The notes under the pieces: model-generated | Database searches by the model: none | The model's input: the letters and a program-made list of their open reading frames with translations, nothing else | Told to the model about the DNA's origin: nothing | Shown: in pieces, positions 28,533 to 39,084 of the stretch | Position numbering within the stretch: the stretch's first letter is position 1 | How the letters are laid out: every line of letters starts with the position of its first letter | Translations under genes and position numbers: made by a program | Source: Pseudoalteromonas nigrifaciens | GTDB lineage: Bacteria; Pseudomonadota; Gammaproteobacteria; Enterobacterales; Alteromonadaceae | NCBI RefSeq assembly: GCF_002221505.1 | Contig: NZ_CP011036.1 | Location: 2,728,001-2,792,000 of the forward strand | DNA: 64,000 nucleotides | Direction: 5' to 3'

Positions 28533-29816
28533 ATGGCACGCATTTTTTATTCACTCGCATTAATGATTATTAGCCCACTAATCGTATTTTATTTATATGT
28601 ATTACGCGGTAAAAAAAACCCAGGTTATAGAGCGCACTTTAAACAGCGCTTTGGTTTTGTGGACAAGTCTTTATTTGCCAATAACAATAAGCCGCTGCTA
28701 GTGCATTGTGCATCTGTAGGTGAGGTACTCGCCGCTACCCCCCTGATCAAAGCAGTACAAAAAGCGCACCCTAAATTAAATATACTTATAACGTGCAACA
28801 CCCCTACTGGTCGTGAGCAAATCATTACGCAGTTTAAAAACACGGTAGCCTGCTGCTACTTACCTATGGACTTTCCATTTGCAACCGCCCGATTTTTAAA
28901 ACGAGTAAAGCCACAAGCCCTGTGTATTTTAGAAACTGAACTGTGGCCCAACCTTATGGCAAGTAGTCGCAATAGAAATATTCCGGTACTTGTTTTAAAC
29001 GCTCGCTTGTCTGAAAAATCGCAACAGGGTTATCAAAAAGTAGCTAAGCTAACGCATATTATTATGCGCTCTATCACTGTATTGGCCAGTCATAATAAAA
29101 CTGACGCCAAACGCTTTATAGAGCTTGGCCTTGAGCCACATAAAAGTAAAGTTACAGGTTCAATAAAATTTGATATTACACCTACCCAAGAGCAACTAAC
29201 TAAGGTAACTGCACTCAAACAGCTTTATAATTTAGAGCAGCGCTTTATATGGGTTGCAGGCTCCACTCACCCTATCGAGCATGAGCAGGTAATTAGCGCT
29301 CATAAAAATCTATTAGAAAAACAACCCAATGCGTTACTCATAATAGCGCCGCGCCATCCTGAACAGTTCGATAAGGTTGCAGATTTACTAACGCAAAGTA
29401 CACTGAGTTTTAGTCGTCGCAGCAATAATAATTATAATAACGAAAACGTCTTGTTAGCAGATACGCTTGGCGAGCTGCAATACTTATATGGCGCTGCTAA
29501 TGTGAGCTTTATTGGCGGCAGTTTAATTCGCCGTGGTGGCCATAATCCACTTGAATCAGCTGCATTTTCAGTGGGCGTTATCAGCGGGGTGCATACCTAT
29601 AACTTTGATCATATTTACCCTGAGCTTATAAAGCTCAAAGGCGCTATTGTGGTTGATAATGCTGATGAGCTAACACAACAACTTATAGCATTAAATCAAA
29701 ACAGCAAAGCATGCCAAACTTTAGGTAAAAAAGCAGCGCAATGCGTGGCCAATAACCAAGGTGCTATACAAAAAACACTTAACATTATTAATCAATATTT
29801 AGAGCCCAAACCGTGA
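28533..29816 (+). CDS. waaA: 3-deoxy-D-manno-octulosonic acid transferase WaaA
   Basis: WaaA transfers Kdo from CMP-Kdo to lipid IVA. The 427-residue GT-B protein has an N-terminal membrane anchor (ARIFYSLALMIISPLIVFYLY), the active-site glutamate region HCASVGEVLAATPLI, ILETELWPNLM and the donor-domain SFIGGSLIRRGGHNPLE. Because a Kdo kinase is encoded nearby, it is probably monofunctional like the Haemophilus and Vibrio enzymes (inference). Its stop overlaps the next gene by four bases. Confidence 0.96.
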   Translation: MARIFYSLALMIISPLIVFYLYVLRGKKNPGYRAHFKQRFGFVDKSLFANNNKPLLVHCASVGEVLAATPLIKAVQKAHPKLNILITCNTPTGREQIITQFKNTVACCYLPMDFPFATARFLKRVKPQALCILETELWPNLMASSRNRNIPVLVLNARLSEKSQQGYQKVAKLTHIIMRSITVLASHNKTDAKRFIELGLEPHKSKVTGSIKFDITPTQEQLTKVTALKQLYNLEQRFIWVAGSTHPIEHEQVISAHKNLLEKQPNALLIIAPRHPEQFDKVADLLTQSTLSFSRRSNNNYNNENVLLADTLGELQYLYGAANVSFIGGSLIRRGGHNPLESAAFSVGVISGVHTYNFDHIYPELIKLKGAIVVDNADELTQQLIALNQNSKACQTLGKKAAQCVANNQGAIQKTLNIINQYLEPKP

Positions 29817-30361
29817 CCAACATAGCCATAAGCCAAACCCGCGAATGGGTTTCAAATGTTATTGTAAAATATAACTTTTGTCCCTTTGCCCGCAAAGAAG
29901 TAGAAAATAACTGTATTCATTATTTTGTAAGCCCTGCTAGCAGCATAGACGATGCCGTAATGGACATGCTTGAGCAATGTATTGAGCTTGACCGAGAGGC
30001 TGCACGCGAAACCACACTTATTATGTTTGATAACGGCTTTTGCGACTTTGAAGACTTTTTAGACTTGGTTGACTTAGCCAACGCGCTGTTAGTAGCCCAA
30101 GGTTTTGAAGGTAAGTATCAAATTGCTAATTTTCATCCCGATTATGTATTTGCCGATAGCGACGCAAGCGATGCGGCAAACTATACTAATCGCTCCCCTT
30201 TTCCTACTTTGCATTTAATTCGCGAAGCAAGTATGAGTGCAGCACTTGAGAGTTATAACGAACCCGAATCTATACCTGAGCACAATATAAATTTAGCAAG
30301 GCGCAAGGGTATTGATTTTTGGCAACAGTTACTCGAAGGGTGTAAAAAAACGAGCGCTTAA
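29813..30361 (+). CDS. DUF1415 protein
   Basis: A 182-residue soluble protein starting at a GTG that overlaps the waaA stop. Family features are the N-terminal WVSNVIVKYNFCPFARKEVE with a conserved cysteine, a central acidic NGFCDFEDFLDLVD, QIANFHPDYVF and NRSPFPTLHLIREASM. The function is not known. The coupling to waaA suggests shared expression. The stop codon lies at the apex of a hairpin that terminates the opposite ydbL transcript. Confidence 0.85.
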   Translation: MTNIAISQTREWVSNVIVKYNFCPFARKEVENNCIHYFVSPASSIDDAVMDMLEQCIELDREAARETTLIMFDNGFCDFEDFLDLVDLANALLVAQGFEGKYQIANFHPDYVFADSDASDAANYTNRSPFPTLHLIREASMSAALESYNEPESIPEHNINLARRKGIDFWQQLLEGCKKTSA

Positions 30362-30369
30362 AGCGCTCG
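30344..30369 (-). terminator. Terminator of the ydbH-ynbE-ydbL operon, embedded in the DUF1415 3' end
   Basis: Perfect nine-base arms CGAGCGCTT (30351-30359) and complement (30361-30369) with a one-base gap, followed on the minus strand by seven Ts. The DUF1415 stop codon occupies 30359-30361. Confidence 0.8.
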
Positions 30370-30411
30370 GTTATATATAACAGTAAATAGCATATAACAG
30401 TAAATAACTCG

Positions 30412-30741
30412 TTATTTTTTAACCCAATTACCATTTACTTCAACAAAATGACCTCTTTGGGTTTTTTCGATTGTTTTTGCCGCCGCTAACGCTTCTACTT
30501 GCGACAGTGACAAGTTATTTTTTTGCGCTAATTTTAAATACTGTGCTTTACGCTTAGCATTAATGGTATCAACGACCACTTTAGCCTCTGCATTTTGTAC
30601 CACTAAGCCCAAATAGCCTGAGCTATCTTCGCCTACTAAACCTTGGCTTTTAGCATCATCTAAACTAATAGCCCATGCCGAAAAAGACATACATACAGCA
30701 CTAACTAATGTAATTATGCTTAATTTGTTGTTAACTTTCAT
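30412..30741 (-). CDS. ydbL: YdbL-family DUF1318 periplasmic protein
   Basis: A 109-residue secreted protein: signal peptide (NKLSIITLVSAVCMSFSAWA) then the DUF1318 core, LDDAKSQGLVGEDSSGYLGLV, with an alternating charged helix NAKRKAQYLKLAQKNNLSL. In E. coli YdbL is a chaperone-like periplasmic partner of the YdbH-YnbE bridge. Here it is the last gene of ydbH-ynbE-ydbL, 11 bases after ynbE. It has a terminator downstream inside the facing gene. Confidence 0.88.
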   Translation of the reverse strand: MKVNNKLSIITLVSAVCMSFSAWAISLDDAKSQGLVGEDSSGYLGLVVQNAEAKVVVDTINAKRKAQYLKLAQKNNLSLSQVEALAAAKTIEKTQRGHFVEVNGNWVKK

Positions 30742-30752
30742 ATCCTAGCTCC

Positions 30753-30953
30753 TTAAAATAACTCACTGTCGTCACTAAATAAATTATCGAGTTCTTTATC
30801 TACTTTTACACGAATTTCGTGATCAACCTTCACATTTAAATTAATTGTAATAGGCTCTTTAGCAGCTACCTCTACTCGGTGCGTACACGCACCAAGGGCA
30901 CTTATTGCTGCAAATACAATAAGTACTTTTATGCTTAACGACTGTTTCATCAT
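30753..30953 (-). CDS. ynbE: YnbE-family outer membrane lipoprotein
   Basis: A 66-residue lipoprotein with the lipobox SALGAC (Cys23) and a short mature part rich in alternating polar and hydrophobic residues (EPITINLNVKVDHEIRVKVD), which in E. coli YnbE stacks as a beta-strand onto YdbH. The start shares a base with the ydbH stop; two consecutive ATGs are possible starts, the second giving 65 residues. Confidence 0.88.
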   Translation of the reverse strand: MMKQSLSIKVLIVFAAISALGACTHRVEVAAKEPITINLNVKVDHEIRVKVDKELDNLFSDDSELF

Positions 30954-33421
30954 TAGTTTCCTTTTTGTGAGTATTGTTGCTCAACTTTTTGTGTAATTTC
31001 ATCACTTAAGCGCAATGCACGTAATAAAGTAAATATATTTTCTTCATGATTATAATTAAAGTTAACTTGCTGCTCTGCTTGCTTATTATAACCTTGCAAA
31101 TTTACGCCAAGCTTTAGCCAACCATCACTTTTAAGTGCCACACTGCTATTAAGCTTTTGTATATCAAGATTTTTAAGTAATCCCAATACAGGCTGTAACT
31201 CTTGTTGCTGCTGCATAACTGAATCAAATGCTGCGTTATTAGTAATCATTAACTTACCCGTTCCTTGATTACTTAAACTGCCATTTACTACCTCAATACC
31301 CGTGTTATTAAAGTGCACTGGCAAAGTGCCGGCAAAACGCCCTGAAAGCGTAATCCCCGACTGTTCATCAAGTGTAATAAGTTTACTGCCATCAATGTTT
31401 TTAAATTTAACATTAGCAACTTGCTGCAGGTCATTAAGCGAGTATTTATCAAGGCTAAACTCACCATCAAATAACGCTCCTGCAATGTCAAATATACGCG
31501 CATTATTGTTTTTAACCTGCCAGTTCCCTTTAATGTTTTTAATAACAACACCAGCCCTTAGTTCATTTAAGTTAAAGGTAGTGGGTTTTACATTAAGCTG
31601 CCCTGAATTATATTCGCCAACAAATTGGCTACTTAAATCGCTAGCAAGGTAATCGTTATAAAGCGCACTTACGTTGTTTAACTCCATTGCAAACGAGGCA
31701 TGTTGTAAATTTACATCCCCGCTGATTCGGCCATTAAACGTTCCCTGTGTAAGCTGCGCTAATGGCTCAAACTGATGAATAAAGGTATTTAATAACACTA
31801 TACTTTGTGTAGGTACTACTATTTCAAATGGATGTTCCACTGCCGATATATGATGGTTTACCGCTAATTCAATATCGTTTACAAATACGTGATGTGATGC
31901 TTTTAGAGCGCGACTTTGCAATCCTGTAGAAGCAACTTTTATATTATTGAGTTTTATAACAGGGCTATTAAATTTATTTATTACTGTATTAGCACTAAGG
32001 TCTGCAAATAATTCACCATGAGTTAAATTTGCTTTAGCAGTTATGGTATTGCTTATATCTGTTAATTTAAATTCGTTATATTTTAACGTTTTAAATAGGG
32101 TTTTTAGTGTTATTTGTGCGTTTAAAGCATCATCTAGCTGTGCCGTTAAGCGACCTTCGTATTGATCTACACTCAGTTGTGCAAAATCAACCTTTGCGGC
32201 TGTTAATCTACTTGTAGCATTACCACTTGGTTTTCCATCGACTATATTTATTAAATTAAATTGCCCTGAGGCGTTAACTTTATTAGCGCTAATTTTATTA
32301 CTACTAGTACTGGCAATAAAATCGGGAAGTGAATTAAGCGCAACAGTATAATTACCTTTAAGTGTGTTATTTTTAAATTCTGCATTAAGCTCAATGTTTT
32401 TAATATCTGGCGTACTTATACTAACCGCTAACATGCTTTTAAAATCCGCCCAAAGGTTGGTAAAATTAAGCTCTGACTCCATTAGAGTTATTTCAAATTG
32501 ATTATCTCCTTCGCTAATTATATTTAGCATTGGCAAAGTAAGGTGGTTATTAGTAATACTAATCACTTTAGGAAGTTTAATCTGCCAATTTAAAGGGGTT
32601 TGCTCAGCTATAAAATCAGCATAATCACTCGGCGGAACGAGTGAGCTACACGTAGGCGTTAAATTTAATTTATTGTTTAACAAACTCGAATCTAGCTCAA
32701 CTAATTTACTATTTAAATTAAAACCAATAATTAACCTACCATTAGCCAATGCTTCAAGCCGGCACTGCTCCATAGCATATTCAAACTGTGCGTTTACATC
32801 GCCATTTAACTGCAGTTCAATACCATCAAAGCTAAATACTTGCTGAGTACTAAAGCTAATACCTGCAACGGCTGTATTTTCGGTATTTATAAGCTGCTTT
32901 AACAGAGAGTCATCAACAGAAAACTGCCCTGTTAGTTTATTATTAGCTAAAATTGCTTTAGCGTTTATATCGCCTGTTATATTAAATTGATTTAAAATCG
33001 GCTCTGCTAAATTTATTTTTAGTGGCTTGTTAAAGTCATTACTCTTTATTACCAGCTGTTTTATAGCAATTAATGGACGTTTTTCTGGCAGCGCGAGAGC
33101 AAGTTTTTTTGCCGCGGAGCTACTTTGATTACTTTTGGGAAGTGGATTTATACTTAATACTGCATGCTCAACAATCACTTGCTTTGTATTTACAGTAATA
33201 TCGATTAGCTCTAATTGTTGATTTTGATAAGTTAAGCATACTTTGTCGGCATGAACATTTAATTGAGCTGTAACCGAAAAATCTAAGCAACTGAGTGTAA
33301 TACCCGCTTTTTCTAATTGCGGTGTTATAGCCCACTGGACTAATGGCAAACGAAATATATAACCAAGCAAAATTATGCTTAGTAATAAACTGCTAATAAT
33401 TAAACTCACACGCTTAAACAT
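30953..33421 (-). CDS. ydbH: YdbH-family intermembrane phospholipid transport protein
   Basis: An 822-residue AsmA/TamB-like protein: an N-terminal membrane anchor (LIISSLLLSIILLGYIFRLP) followed by about 780 residues of repeated beta-strands with alternating hydrophobic residues, characteristic of the hydrophobic groove that conducts lipids. In E. coli YdbH acts redundantly with TamB and YhdP in moving phospholipid to the outer membrane, working with YnbE and YdbL. All three genes are adjacent here. The 7-bp tandem repeat lies 19 bases upstream of the start. Confidence 0.9.
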   Translation of the reverse strand: MFKRVSLIISSLLLSIILLGYIFRLPLVQWAITPQLEKAGITLSCLDFSVTAQLNVHADKVCLTYQNQQLELIDITVNTKQVIVEHAVLSINPLPKSNQSSSAAKKLALALPEKRPLIAIKQLVIKSNDFNKPLKINLAEPILNQFNITGDINAKAILANNKLTGQFSVDDSLLKQLINTENTAVAGISFSTQQVFSFDGIELQLNGDVNAQFEYAMEQCRLEALANGRLIIGFNLNSKLVELDSSLLNNKLNLTPTCSSLVPPSDYADFIAEQTPLNWQIKLPKVISITNNHLTLPMLNIISEGDNQFEITLMESELNFTNLWADFKSMLAVSISTPDIKNIELNAEFKNNTLKGNYTVALNSLPDFIASTSSNKISANKVNASGQFNLINIVDGKPSGNATSRLTAAKVDFAQLSVDQYEGRLTAQLDDALNAQITLKTLFKTLKYNEFKLTDISNTITAKANLTHGELFADLSANTVINKFNSPVIKLNNIKVASTGLQSRALKASHHVFVNDIELAVNHHISAVEHPFEIVVPTQSIVLLNTFIHQFEPLAQLTQGTFNGRISGDVNLQHASFAMELNNVSALYNDYLASDLSSQFVGEYNSGQLNVKPTTFNLNELRAGVVIKNIKGNWQVKNNNARIFDIAGALFDGEFSLDKYSLNDLQQVANVKFKNIDGSKLITLDEQSGITLSGRFAGTLPVHFNNTGIEVVNGSLSNQGTGKLMITNNAAFDSVMQQQQELQPVLGLLKNLDIQKLNSSVALKSDGWLKLGVNLQGYNKQAEQQVNFNYNHEENIFTLLRALRLSDEITQKVEQQYSQKGN

Positions 33422-33440
33422 ATTATCCTTAATATTAGTG

Positions 33441-33488
33441 CTAGGTTCTAGGTTCTAGGTTCTAGGTTCTAGGTTCTAGGTTCTAGGT
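33441..33488. repeat. Heptanucleotide tandem repeat upstream of ydbH
   Basis: Six perfect copies of CTAGGTT plus six bases of a seventh, without a mismatch, lie between the purL terminator and the ydbH start. On the ydbH-coding strand the unit reads AACCTAG. A TATGAT (minus strand, 33490-33495) is the best candidate -10 for ydbH; if correct, the repeat sits in the leader RNA. Seven is not a multiple of three, but the repeat is outside any frame, so copy changes would alter leader length rather than reading frame. Confidence 0.9.
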
Positions 33489-33498
33489 AATCATAAAC

Positions 33499-33526
33499 AA
33501 AAAAGGCTGCACAAGGCAGCCTTTTT
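33499..33526 (-). terminator. Intrinsic terminator of purL
   Basis: Arms GGCTGC/GCAGCC extended by five A:T pairs (33500-33510 and 33516-33526) with a 5-base loop; six Ts follow on the minus strand. It lies 44 bases after the purL stop and before the ydbH promoter region. Confidence 0.87.
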
Positions 33527-33569
33527 ATTATACTCAACTTAAATGAACCTAAATTGAGCAGTTAGGTTA

Positions 33570-36500
33570 TTAACCTACATTTTTACGCGCGTTGCGGAAC
33601 ATACGCATCCACGGGCTATCTTCTCGCCACTCATCTGGGTGCCAAGAGTTAGCAACAGCACGGAATACACGCTCAGGATGCGGCATCATTACTGTTGCAC
33701 GTCCATCGGTAGAGGTAATACCTGTAATCCCTTCTGGCGAGCCATTTGGGTTTGCTGGGTATTGCGTTGTAGGATTACCGTAGTTATCTACAAACTTAAC
33801 CGCTACAGTACCCGAGTCTAATGCTGCTTTAACTGCGTTATCGTTTGCAAATTCAGCATGACCTTCACCGTGCGATACTGCAATTGGCATACGCGAACCA
33901 GCCATACCATTAAAGAATACCGATGGATTTTCTTGTATTTCTACTAAGCTAAAACGTGCTTCAAAACGCTCTGATTTATTCGTTACAAAACGTGGCCAAT
34001 GCTCAGTACCTGGGATCAACTCTTTTAAAGTAGATAACATTTGGCAACCGTTACACACACCTAAACTAAAGGTATCTTCACGGTGGAAAAAGCTTTGGAA
34101 CTGTTCACGCGCCATGTCGTTAAACAATATCGACTTAGCCCAACCTTCGCCTGCACCTAATACGTCACCGTAAGAGAAACCACCACATGCCACTAAGCCT
34201 TTAAACTGCTCAAGCGATAAACGCCCTTCTAGAATATCACTCATGTGTACATCAATGGCAGCAAAACCAGCACGATTAAATGCGGCAGCCATTTCTAGAT
34301 GAGAGTTTACTCCTTGCTCACGTAAAATAGCCATTGGTGGTTTAGCGCCCGTTGCAATATACGGTGCTGCTATATCTTCGTTTAAGTCAAAGTTTAACTT
34401 AACGTTTAAGCCAGGATCTTTAACATCAAATTTGGCATCAAACTCTTGCTTAGCGCACTCAGGGTTATCGCGACGCGCCTGCATTTGATACGTTGTTTCT
34501 GCCCACATAGTACGCAGCTCTGTACGCGTGTTACTCAGCACGGTATTTTTACCACGGTTAAATACAATCGCATCGTCGCTATTAAGCGTGCCTATAATAT
34601 GGCTGATTGTCGCTAAGCCATGATCTTTAAGTACCGCATTAACTGCATCTAAATCACTATTAGCCACTTGAATAACAGCGCCAAGCTCTTCGTTGTAAAG
34701 CGCTTCAATGTCGTTGCCTGTTAAGCCATTAATATCAACAGTTACACCTGTGTGACCAGCAAATGCCATTTCGGCAACTGTGGTAAATAAACCACCGTCT
34801 GAACGGTCATGATAAGCAAGTAACTTACTATCAGCTACCAATACTTGCATGGCGTTATAAAAGCCTTTTAATAACTCTGGGCTATCAACATCAGGCGTTA
34901 TATCACCTAATTGCTTATAAACCTGCGCTAAGCTTGATGCGCCCATGCGGTTTTTACCCGCACCTAAGTCAACTAAAATAAGTGATGTTTCGCCTTTGTC
35001 GGTACGTAGCTGCGGTGTCACTGTTTTACGTACATCGTCAACACGGCCAAAGGCAGTGATAATTAACGATAGCGGTGATGTTACTGATTTCTCTTGTGAA
35101 TCACCTTCATCTTTCCATGTCGTTTTCATCGACATAGAATCTTTACCTACTGGAATTGTTAAACCAAGCGCTGGGCAAAGTTCTTCACCTATGGCTTTTA
35201 CTGCTTCATATAAACCAGCATCTTCACCAGGGTGACCCGCTGCTGCCATCCAGTTAGCCGAAAGCTTAATATTTTCAAGGCTACCAATATTTGCACAGGC
35301 AATATTTGTTAACGACTCTGCCACAGCTAAACGCGCCGATGCAGCGTAATTTAATAGCGCTGCAGGAGTGCGCTCGCCCAACGACATAGCTTCACCATGG
35401 TAAGTATCGTATGTAGCAGCAGTTACAGCACAGTTAGCCACAGGTACTTGCCAAGGGCCAACCATTTGGTCGCGCGCTACTAAGCCTGTTACCGAGCGAT
35501 CGCCAATTGTAATAAGGAAGGTTTTTTCTGCAATGGTTGGTAAGCGCAATAAACGCTGCGCCGCATCTGCTACATTAATATTTGTAACATCAAGTGCTTT
35601 ACCTACAACCTGCTTTGAGGTTACATCGCGATGCATTTTAGGTGCTTTACCTAATAATACGTCTAGTGGTAAATCAACAGGGTTATTATCAAAGTGGCTA
35701 TCGGCAACCGTTAGGTGTGGCTCAGCAGTCGCTTCGCCTATTACCGCGTACTGTGCTCGTTCGCGCTTACAAATAGCTTCAAAACGGTCAAAATCTTCAA
35801 CACCTACGGCAAGTACATAACGCTCTTGCGATTCGTTACACCAAATTTCGTGTGGTGCCATACCTGGCTCATCATTTGGAATATCGCGTAGTTGAAACTT
35901 ACCACCACGGCCACCGTCATTTACTAGTTCAGGAAATGCGTTTGATAAACCACCGGCGCCCACATCGTGAATAAACGCAATTGGGTTTTCATCACCTAGC
36001 TGCCAACATTTGTCGATAACTTCTTGGCAACGACGTTCCATTTCTGGGTTTTCGCGTTGTACTGAAGCAAAATCTAAATCTTCATTTGATTGCCCAGACG
36101 CCATGCTTGATGCTGCACCGCCGCCTAAACCTATGTTCATTGCTGGGCCACCTAAAGCAATGAGCTTAGCACCAACAGGAATTTCACCTTTTTGTACATG
36201 GTCTGTGCGAATATTACCTAAACCACCGGCAAGCATAATTGGTTTGTGGTAACCACGTACCTCAAGGCCATTATGGCTTGTCACTTGCTCTTCATAGGTA
36301 CGAAAGTAACCTAACAAGTTAGGACGGCCAAACTCATTATTAAATGCAGCGCCGCCAAGCGGCCCTTCAGTCATAATATCCAAAGCGGTAACAATACGCC
36401 CAGGTTTACCAAAATCACTTTCCCACGGTTGCTCGTAACCAGGAATACGTAAGTTAGAAACAGTAAAGCCAACTAAACCAGCTTTAGGCTTAGAACCACG

Positions 36501-37460
36501 GCCAGTAGCACCTTCATCACGTATTTCACCACCTGAGCCTGTAGCAGCACCTGAAAATGGCGCTATGGCGGTTGGGTGATTATGAGTTTCAACTTTCATT
36601 AGTATTTCGATGTCTTCTTGATGATACGCATATTCACCTTGCGCATTGGGGAAGAAGCGCCCCGCTTTTGAGCCTTTCATTACCGCGGCATTGTCTTTAT
36701 ATGCCGACAATACATTTTCAGGGTTTTTCTCAAAAGTATTTTTAATCATCTTGAACAGCGACTTTGGCTGCTCTTCACCATCGATTGTCCAGTCTGCATT
36801 AAATATTTTATGACGACAATGCTCTGAGTTTGCTTGGGCAAACATAAACAATTCGATATCGTTAGGATTACGGCCTAACTTTATAAAGTTTTCTACTAGG
36901 TAATCTATTTCGTCATCTGCAAGGGCAAAACCTTGTTCAACGTTAGCAATTGCAAGCGCTTCTCGCCCACCACTTAAAATGTCTACAGATGACATTTGAC
37001 GCGGTGCATCACTGCGAAATAGTTGCGCAGCATCCTCAAACTGGCTATGGGTTGCTTCGGTCATACGGTCATGTAATAACGCCGTTACTTGTAAAAGTTG
37101 CTCTGCGTTTAGCTCACCTTCAACATAATAAGCAATACCGCGTTCAACACGATGAACCTGCTTTAAGCCACAGTTATGGGCTATGTCGGTTGCTTTAGAA
37201 GCCCAAGGCGAAATAGTGCCAGGGCGAGGTGTTACTAATACAAGTTTACCTGCTGGGGTATGCTCAGCAATAGTTGGACCGTAGGTTAATAGTTTTTCAA
37301 GCTTGGTTTGCTCAGCGCTACTCAATGGCGATGTTAAGTCGGCAAAGTGCGCATATTCAGCATATACGTTGGTGACAGGAAGTTGCGATTGTTGGCAACG
37401 CGCTAAAATTTTATTAACTCTGAACTCTGAAAGTGCTGGTGCACCACGAAGGATCAACAT
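33570..37460 (-). CDS. purL: Phosphoribosylformylglycinamidine synthase PurL
   Basis: PurL makes FGAM from FGAR, glutamine and ATP in purine synthesis. This is the large single-chain form (about 1296 residues; E. coli 1295): an N-terminal PurS-like region, two AIRS-type ATP domains ([39 protein letters not shown]) and a C-terminal glutaminase with the nucleophile in [10 protein letters not shown] and triad residues around SHGEGHAEF and MPHPERVF. The frame begins at 37472, but homologs start [13 protein letters not shown], so I use the ATG at 37460. Neither start has a strong ribosome-binding site. Confidence 0.95.
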   Translation of the reverse strand: MLILRGAPALSEFRVNKILARCQQSQLPVTNVYAEYAHFADLTSPLSSAEQTKLEKLLTYGPTIAEHTPAGKLVLVTPRPGTISPWASKATDIAHNCGLKQVHRVERGIAYYVEGELNAEQLLQVTALLHDRMTEATHSQFEDAAQLFRSDAPRQMSSVDILSGGREALAIANVEQGFALADDEIDYLVENFIKLGRNPNDIELFMFAQANSEHCRHKIFNADWTIDGEEQPKSLFKMIKNTFEKNPENVLSAYKDNAAVMKGSKAGRFFPNAQGEYAYHQEDIEILMKVETHNHPTAIAPFSGAATGSGGEIRDEGATGRGSKPKAGLVGFTVSNLRIPGYEQPWESDFGKPGRIVTALDIMTEGPLGGAAFNNEFGRPNLLGYFRTYEEQVTSHNGLEVRGYHKPIMLAGGLGNIRTDHVQKGEIPVGAKLIALGGPAMNIGLGGGAASSMASGQSNEDLDFASVQRENPEMERRCQEVIDKCWQLGDENPIAFIHDVGAGGLSNAFPELVNDGGRGGKFQLRDIPNDEPGMAPHEIWCNESQERYVLAVGVEDFDRFEAICKRERAQYAVIGEATAEPHLTVADSHFDNNPVDLPLDVLLGKAPKMHRDVTSKQVVGKALDVTNINVADAAQRLLRLPTIAEKTFLITIGDRSVTGLVARDQMVGPWQVPVANCAVTAATYDTYHGEAMSLGERTPAALLNYAASARLAVAESLTNIACANIGSLENIKLSANWMAAAGHPGEDAGLYEAVKAIGEELCPALGLTIPVGKDSMSMKTTWKDEGDSQEKSVTSPLSLIITAFGRVDDVRKTVTPQLRTDKGETSLILVDLGAGKNRMGASSLAQVYKQLGDITPDVDSPELLKGFYNAMQVLVADSKLLAYHDRSDGGLFTTVAEMAFAGHTGVTVDINGLTGNDIEALYNEELGAVIQVANSDLDAVNAVLKDHGLATISHIIGTLNSDDAIVFNRGKNTVLSNTRTELRTMWAETTYQMQARRDNPECAKQEFDAKFDVKDPGLNVKLNFDLNEDIAAPYIATGAKPPMAILREQGVNSHLEMAAAFNRAGFAAIDVHMSDILEGRLSLEQFKGLVACGGFSYGDVLGAGEGWAKSILFNDMAREQFQSFFHREDTFSLGVCNGCQMLSTLKELIPGTEHWPRFVTNKSERFEARFSLVEIQENPSVFFNGMAGSRMPIAVSHGEGHAEFANDNAVKAALDSGTVAVKFVDNYGNPTTQYPANPNGSPEGITGITSTDGRATVMMPHPERVFRAVANSWHPDEWREDSPWMRMFRNARKNVG

Positions 37461-37671
37461 AGATAATTTCATCCGGGGTTAGGGATTGAACGATATTTTA
37501 GGGCAACATTATAGTCTAAGTAGCACTTAGATTTAACTCATAATTTCGCTTTTCATAAAATTAACTTTTTTTCTTTATTTACAGCCACTCGAAACGAATA
37601 AAACTAAACGCTAAGTGACGTAATGGCTAAGTTTTGTTATAACGGGGATTAGGGCGTTAAAGAGGCAAACA

Positions 37672-39084
37672 ATGTTGAAAGAAAAACTAATCATAATTAT
37701 TACTTTAGTTATGCTGTTGTGTGCATGCGATATACAAGAGCAGTCGACTCAACTTGCCCAAATAAAAGCGCAAAACAAAATTAGAGTGGGTACATTAGCC
37801 AGTGCCAGTAACTATTATCAGGCAGTACAAGGTGAGCAAGGCTTTGAATACGAGCTTTCTCAGGCCTTTGCAGACTATTTAGGTGTAGAGCTTGAAATAG
37901 TCCCATTTTTTAATTTATCAGACATGTTTGCACGCCTGCAAAGCGGTGATCTTGATTTAATTGCCTCAGGCCTTACCTATAATAAAACACGTGCACAACA
38001 ATATCGTTTTGGCCCTACCTACCGAACCATTAGTCAAAAACTAGTGTATAAACAAGGTATAGAGCGACCACGCGACTATGATGATTTAACTGGTAATCTC
38101 ATGGTTATAGCTAAAAGTAGTCACTCACTTACTTTACAAAAAGTAAAAAAAAGCAATCCAGAACTTAACTGGAGCGAAACCGAAGAATTTGACGAAGAAG
38201 AGTTACTACAAGCCGTTATTGATGGCGAAATAGATTACACTTTAGCCGACACCCATACGTTATCGTTATTTCGTCGTTATCACCCTAATTTAAGTATTGG
38301 TTTTTCAATTACGCATAACGACCCGATCGCGTGGATGCTGCGTAAATCAAATGACGATTCGCTTTATGCTTTATTAGTCCCTTTTTTTGGTGAAGCAAAA
38401 CAAAATAATCAACTTTATGTACTTGAAGAAAAATACTTTGGTCACGTTCGTCAATTTAACTACGTAAATACACTTGCCTATATTGAAGCAATAAAAGAAA
38501 CACTGCCTAAATACCAACCATGGTTTGAACAATATGCAGGAACACTTGATTGGCGTTTACTCGCAGCATTAAGCTATCAGGAATCTATGTGGAACCCGCG
38601 AGCAAAATCACCAACTGGGGTGCGAGGAATTATGATGCTAACCCGTAATACTGCTAAGCAAGTTGGGGTTACTAATAGGTTAGAGCCAGAGCAAAATATT
38701 CGCGGTGGCGCAAAATACTTAAGTAAACTAATTAAACGTATCCCCGATCGTATTCCACAACCAGACAGAACCTGGCTCGCACTTGCTGCGTATAATGTAG
38801 GCTGGGGACATGTAAACGACGCACGAATTATTACTAAACAACAAGGCGCAAGCCCTGATAAGTGGGCCGATGTTAAAAAGCGCTTACCATTACTAATTAA
38901 AAAACGTTACTACCGAAAAACGCGTTATGGCTATTCTCGTGGTGATGTTGCGGTGAGCTATGTTGATAATATTCGCCGTTATTACGATGCCCTAGTTTGG
39001 CTTGATGAAAATAACGCAATAGAAGAAAAACCAGAAGCACCTGTAGTTGCCCCTAAAATTGGGGATGAGGTTGAAGCAAAATAG
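37672..39084 (+). CDS. mltF: Membrane-bound lytic murein transglycosylase F
   Basis: MltF cleaves peptidoglycan with formation of 1,6-anhydroMurNAc. The 470-residue protein has an N-terminal signal with a possible lipobox (LCAC, Cys19), a periplasmic solute-binding-type regulatory domain (about 35-265) and a C-terminal SLT domain with catalytic Glu304 in ALSYQESMWNPRAKSPTGV and downstream AAYNVGWGHVNDA. It is divergent from purL, the usual arrangement in gammaproteobacteria. GAGG precedes the ATG by eight bases. Confidence 0.94.
   Translation: MLKEKLIIIITLVMLLCACDIQEQSTQLAQIKAQNKIRVGTLASASNYYQAVQGEQGFEYELSQAFADYLGVELEIVPFFNLSDMFARLQSGDLDLIASGLTYNKTRAQQYRFGPTYRTISQKLVYKQGIERPRDYDDLTGNLMVIAKSSHSLTLQKVKKSNPELNWSETEEFDEEELLQAVIDGEIDYTLADTHTLSLFRRYHPNLSIGFSITHNDPIAWMLRKSNDDSLYALLVPFFGEAKQNNQLYVLEEKYFGHVRQFNYVNTLAYIEAIKETLPKYQPWFEQYAGTLDWRLLAALSYQESMWNPRAKSPTGVRGIMMLTRNTAKQVGVTNRLEPEQNIRGGAKYLSKLIKRIPDRIPQPDRTWLALAAYNVGWGHVNDARIITKQQGASPDKWADVKKRLPLLIKKRYYRKTRYGYSRGDVAVSYVDNIRRYYDALVWLDENNAIEEKPEAPVVAPKIGDEVEAK

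Noticed and set aside
19818..30361. Horizontally acquired polysaccharide island
   Set aside because: No mobile elements, tRNA edge or visible base-composition break; most genes are ordinary LPS-core housekeeping genes.
33441..33488. Possible CRISPR array
   Set aside because: The units are 7 bp without spacers, so this is a simple tandem repeat.
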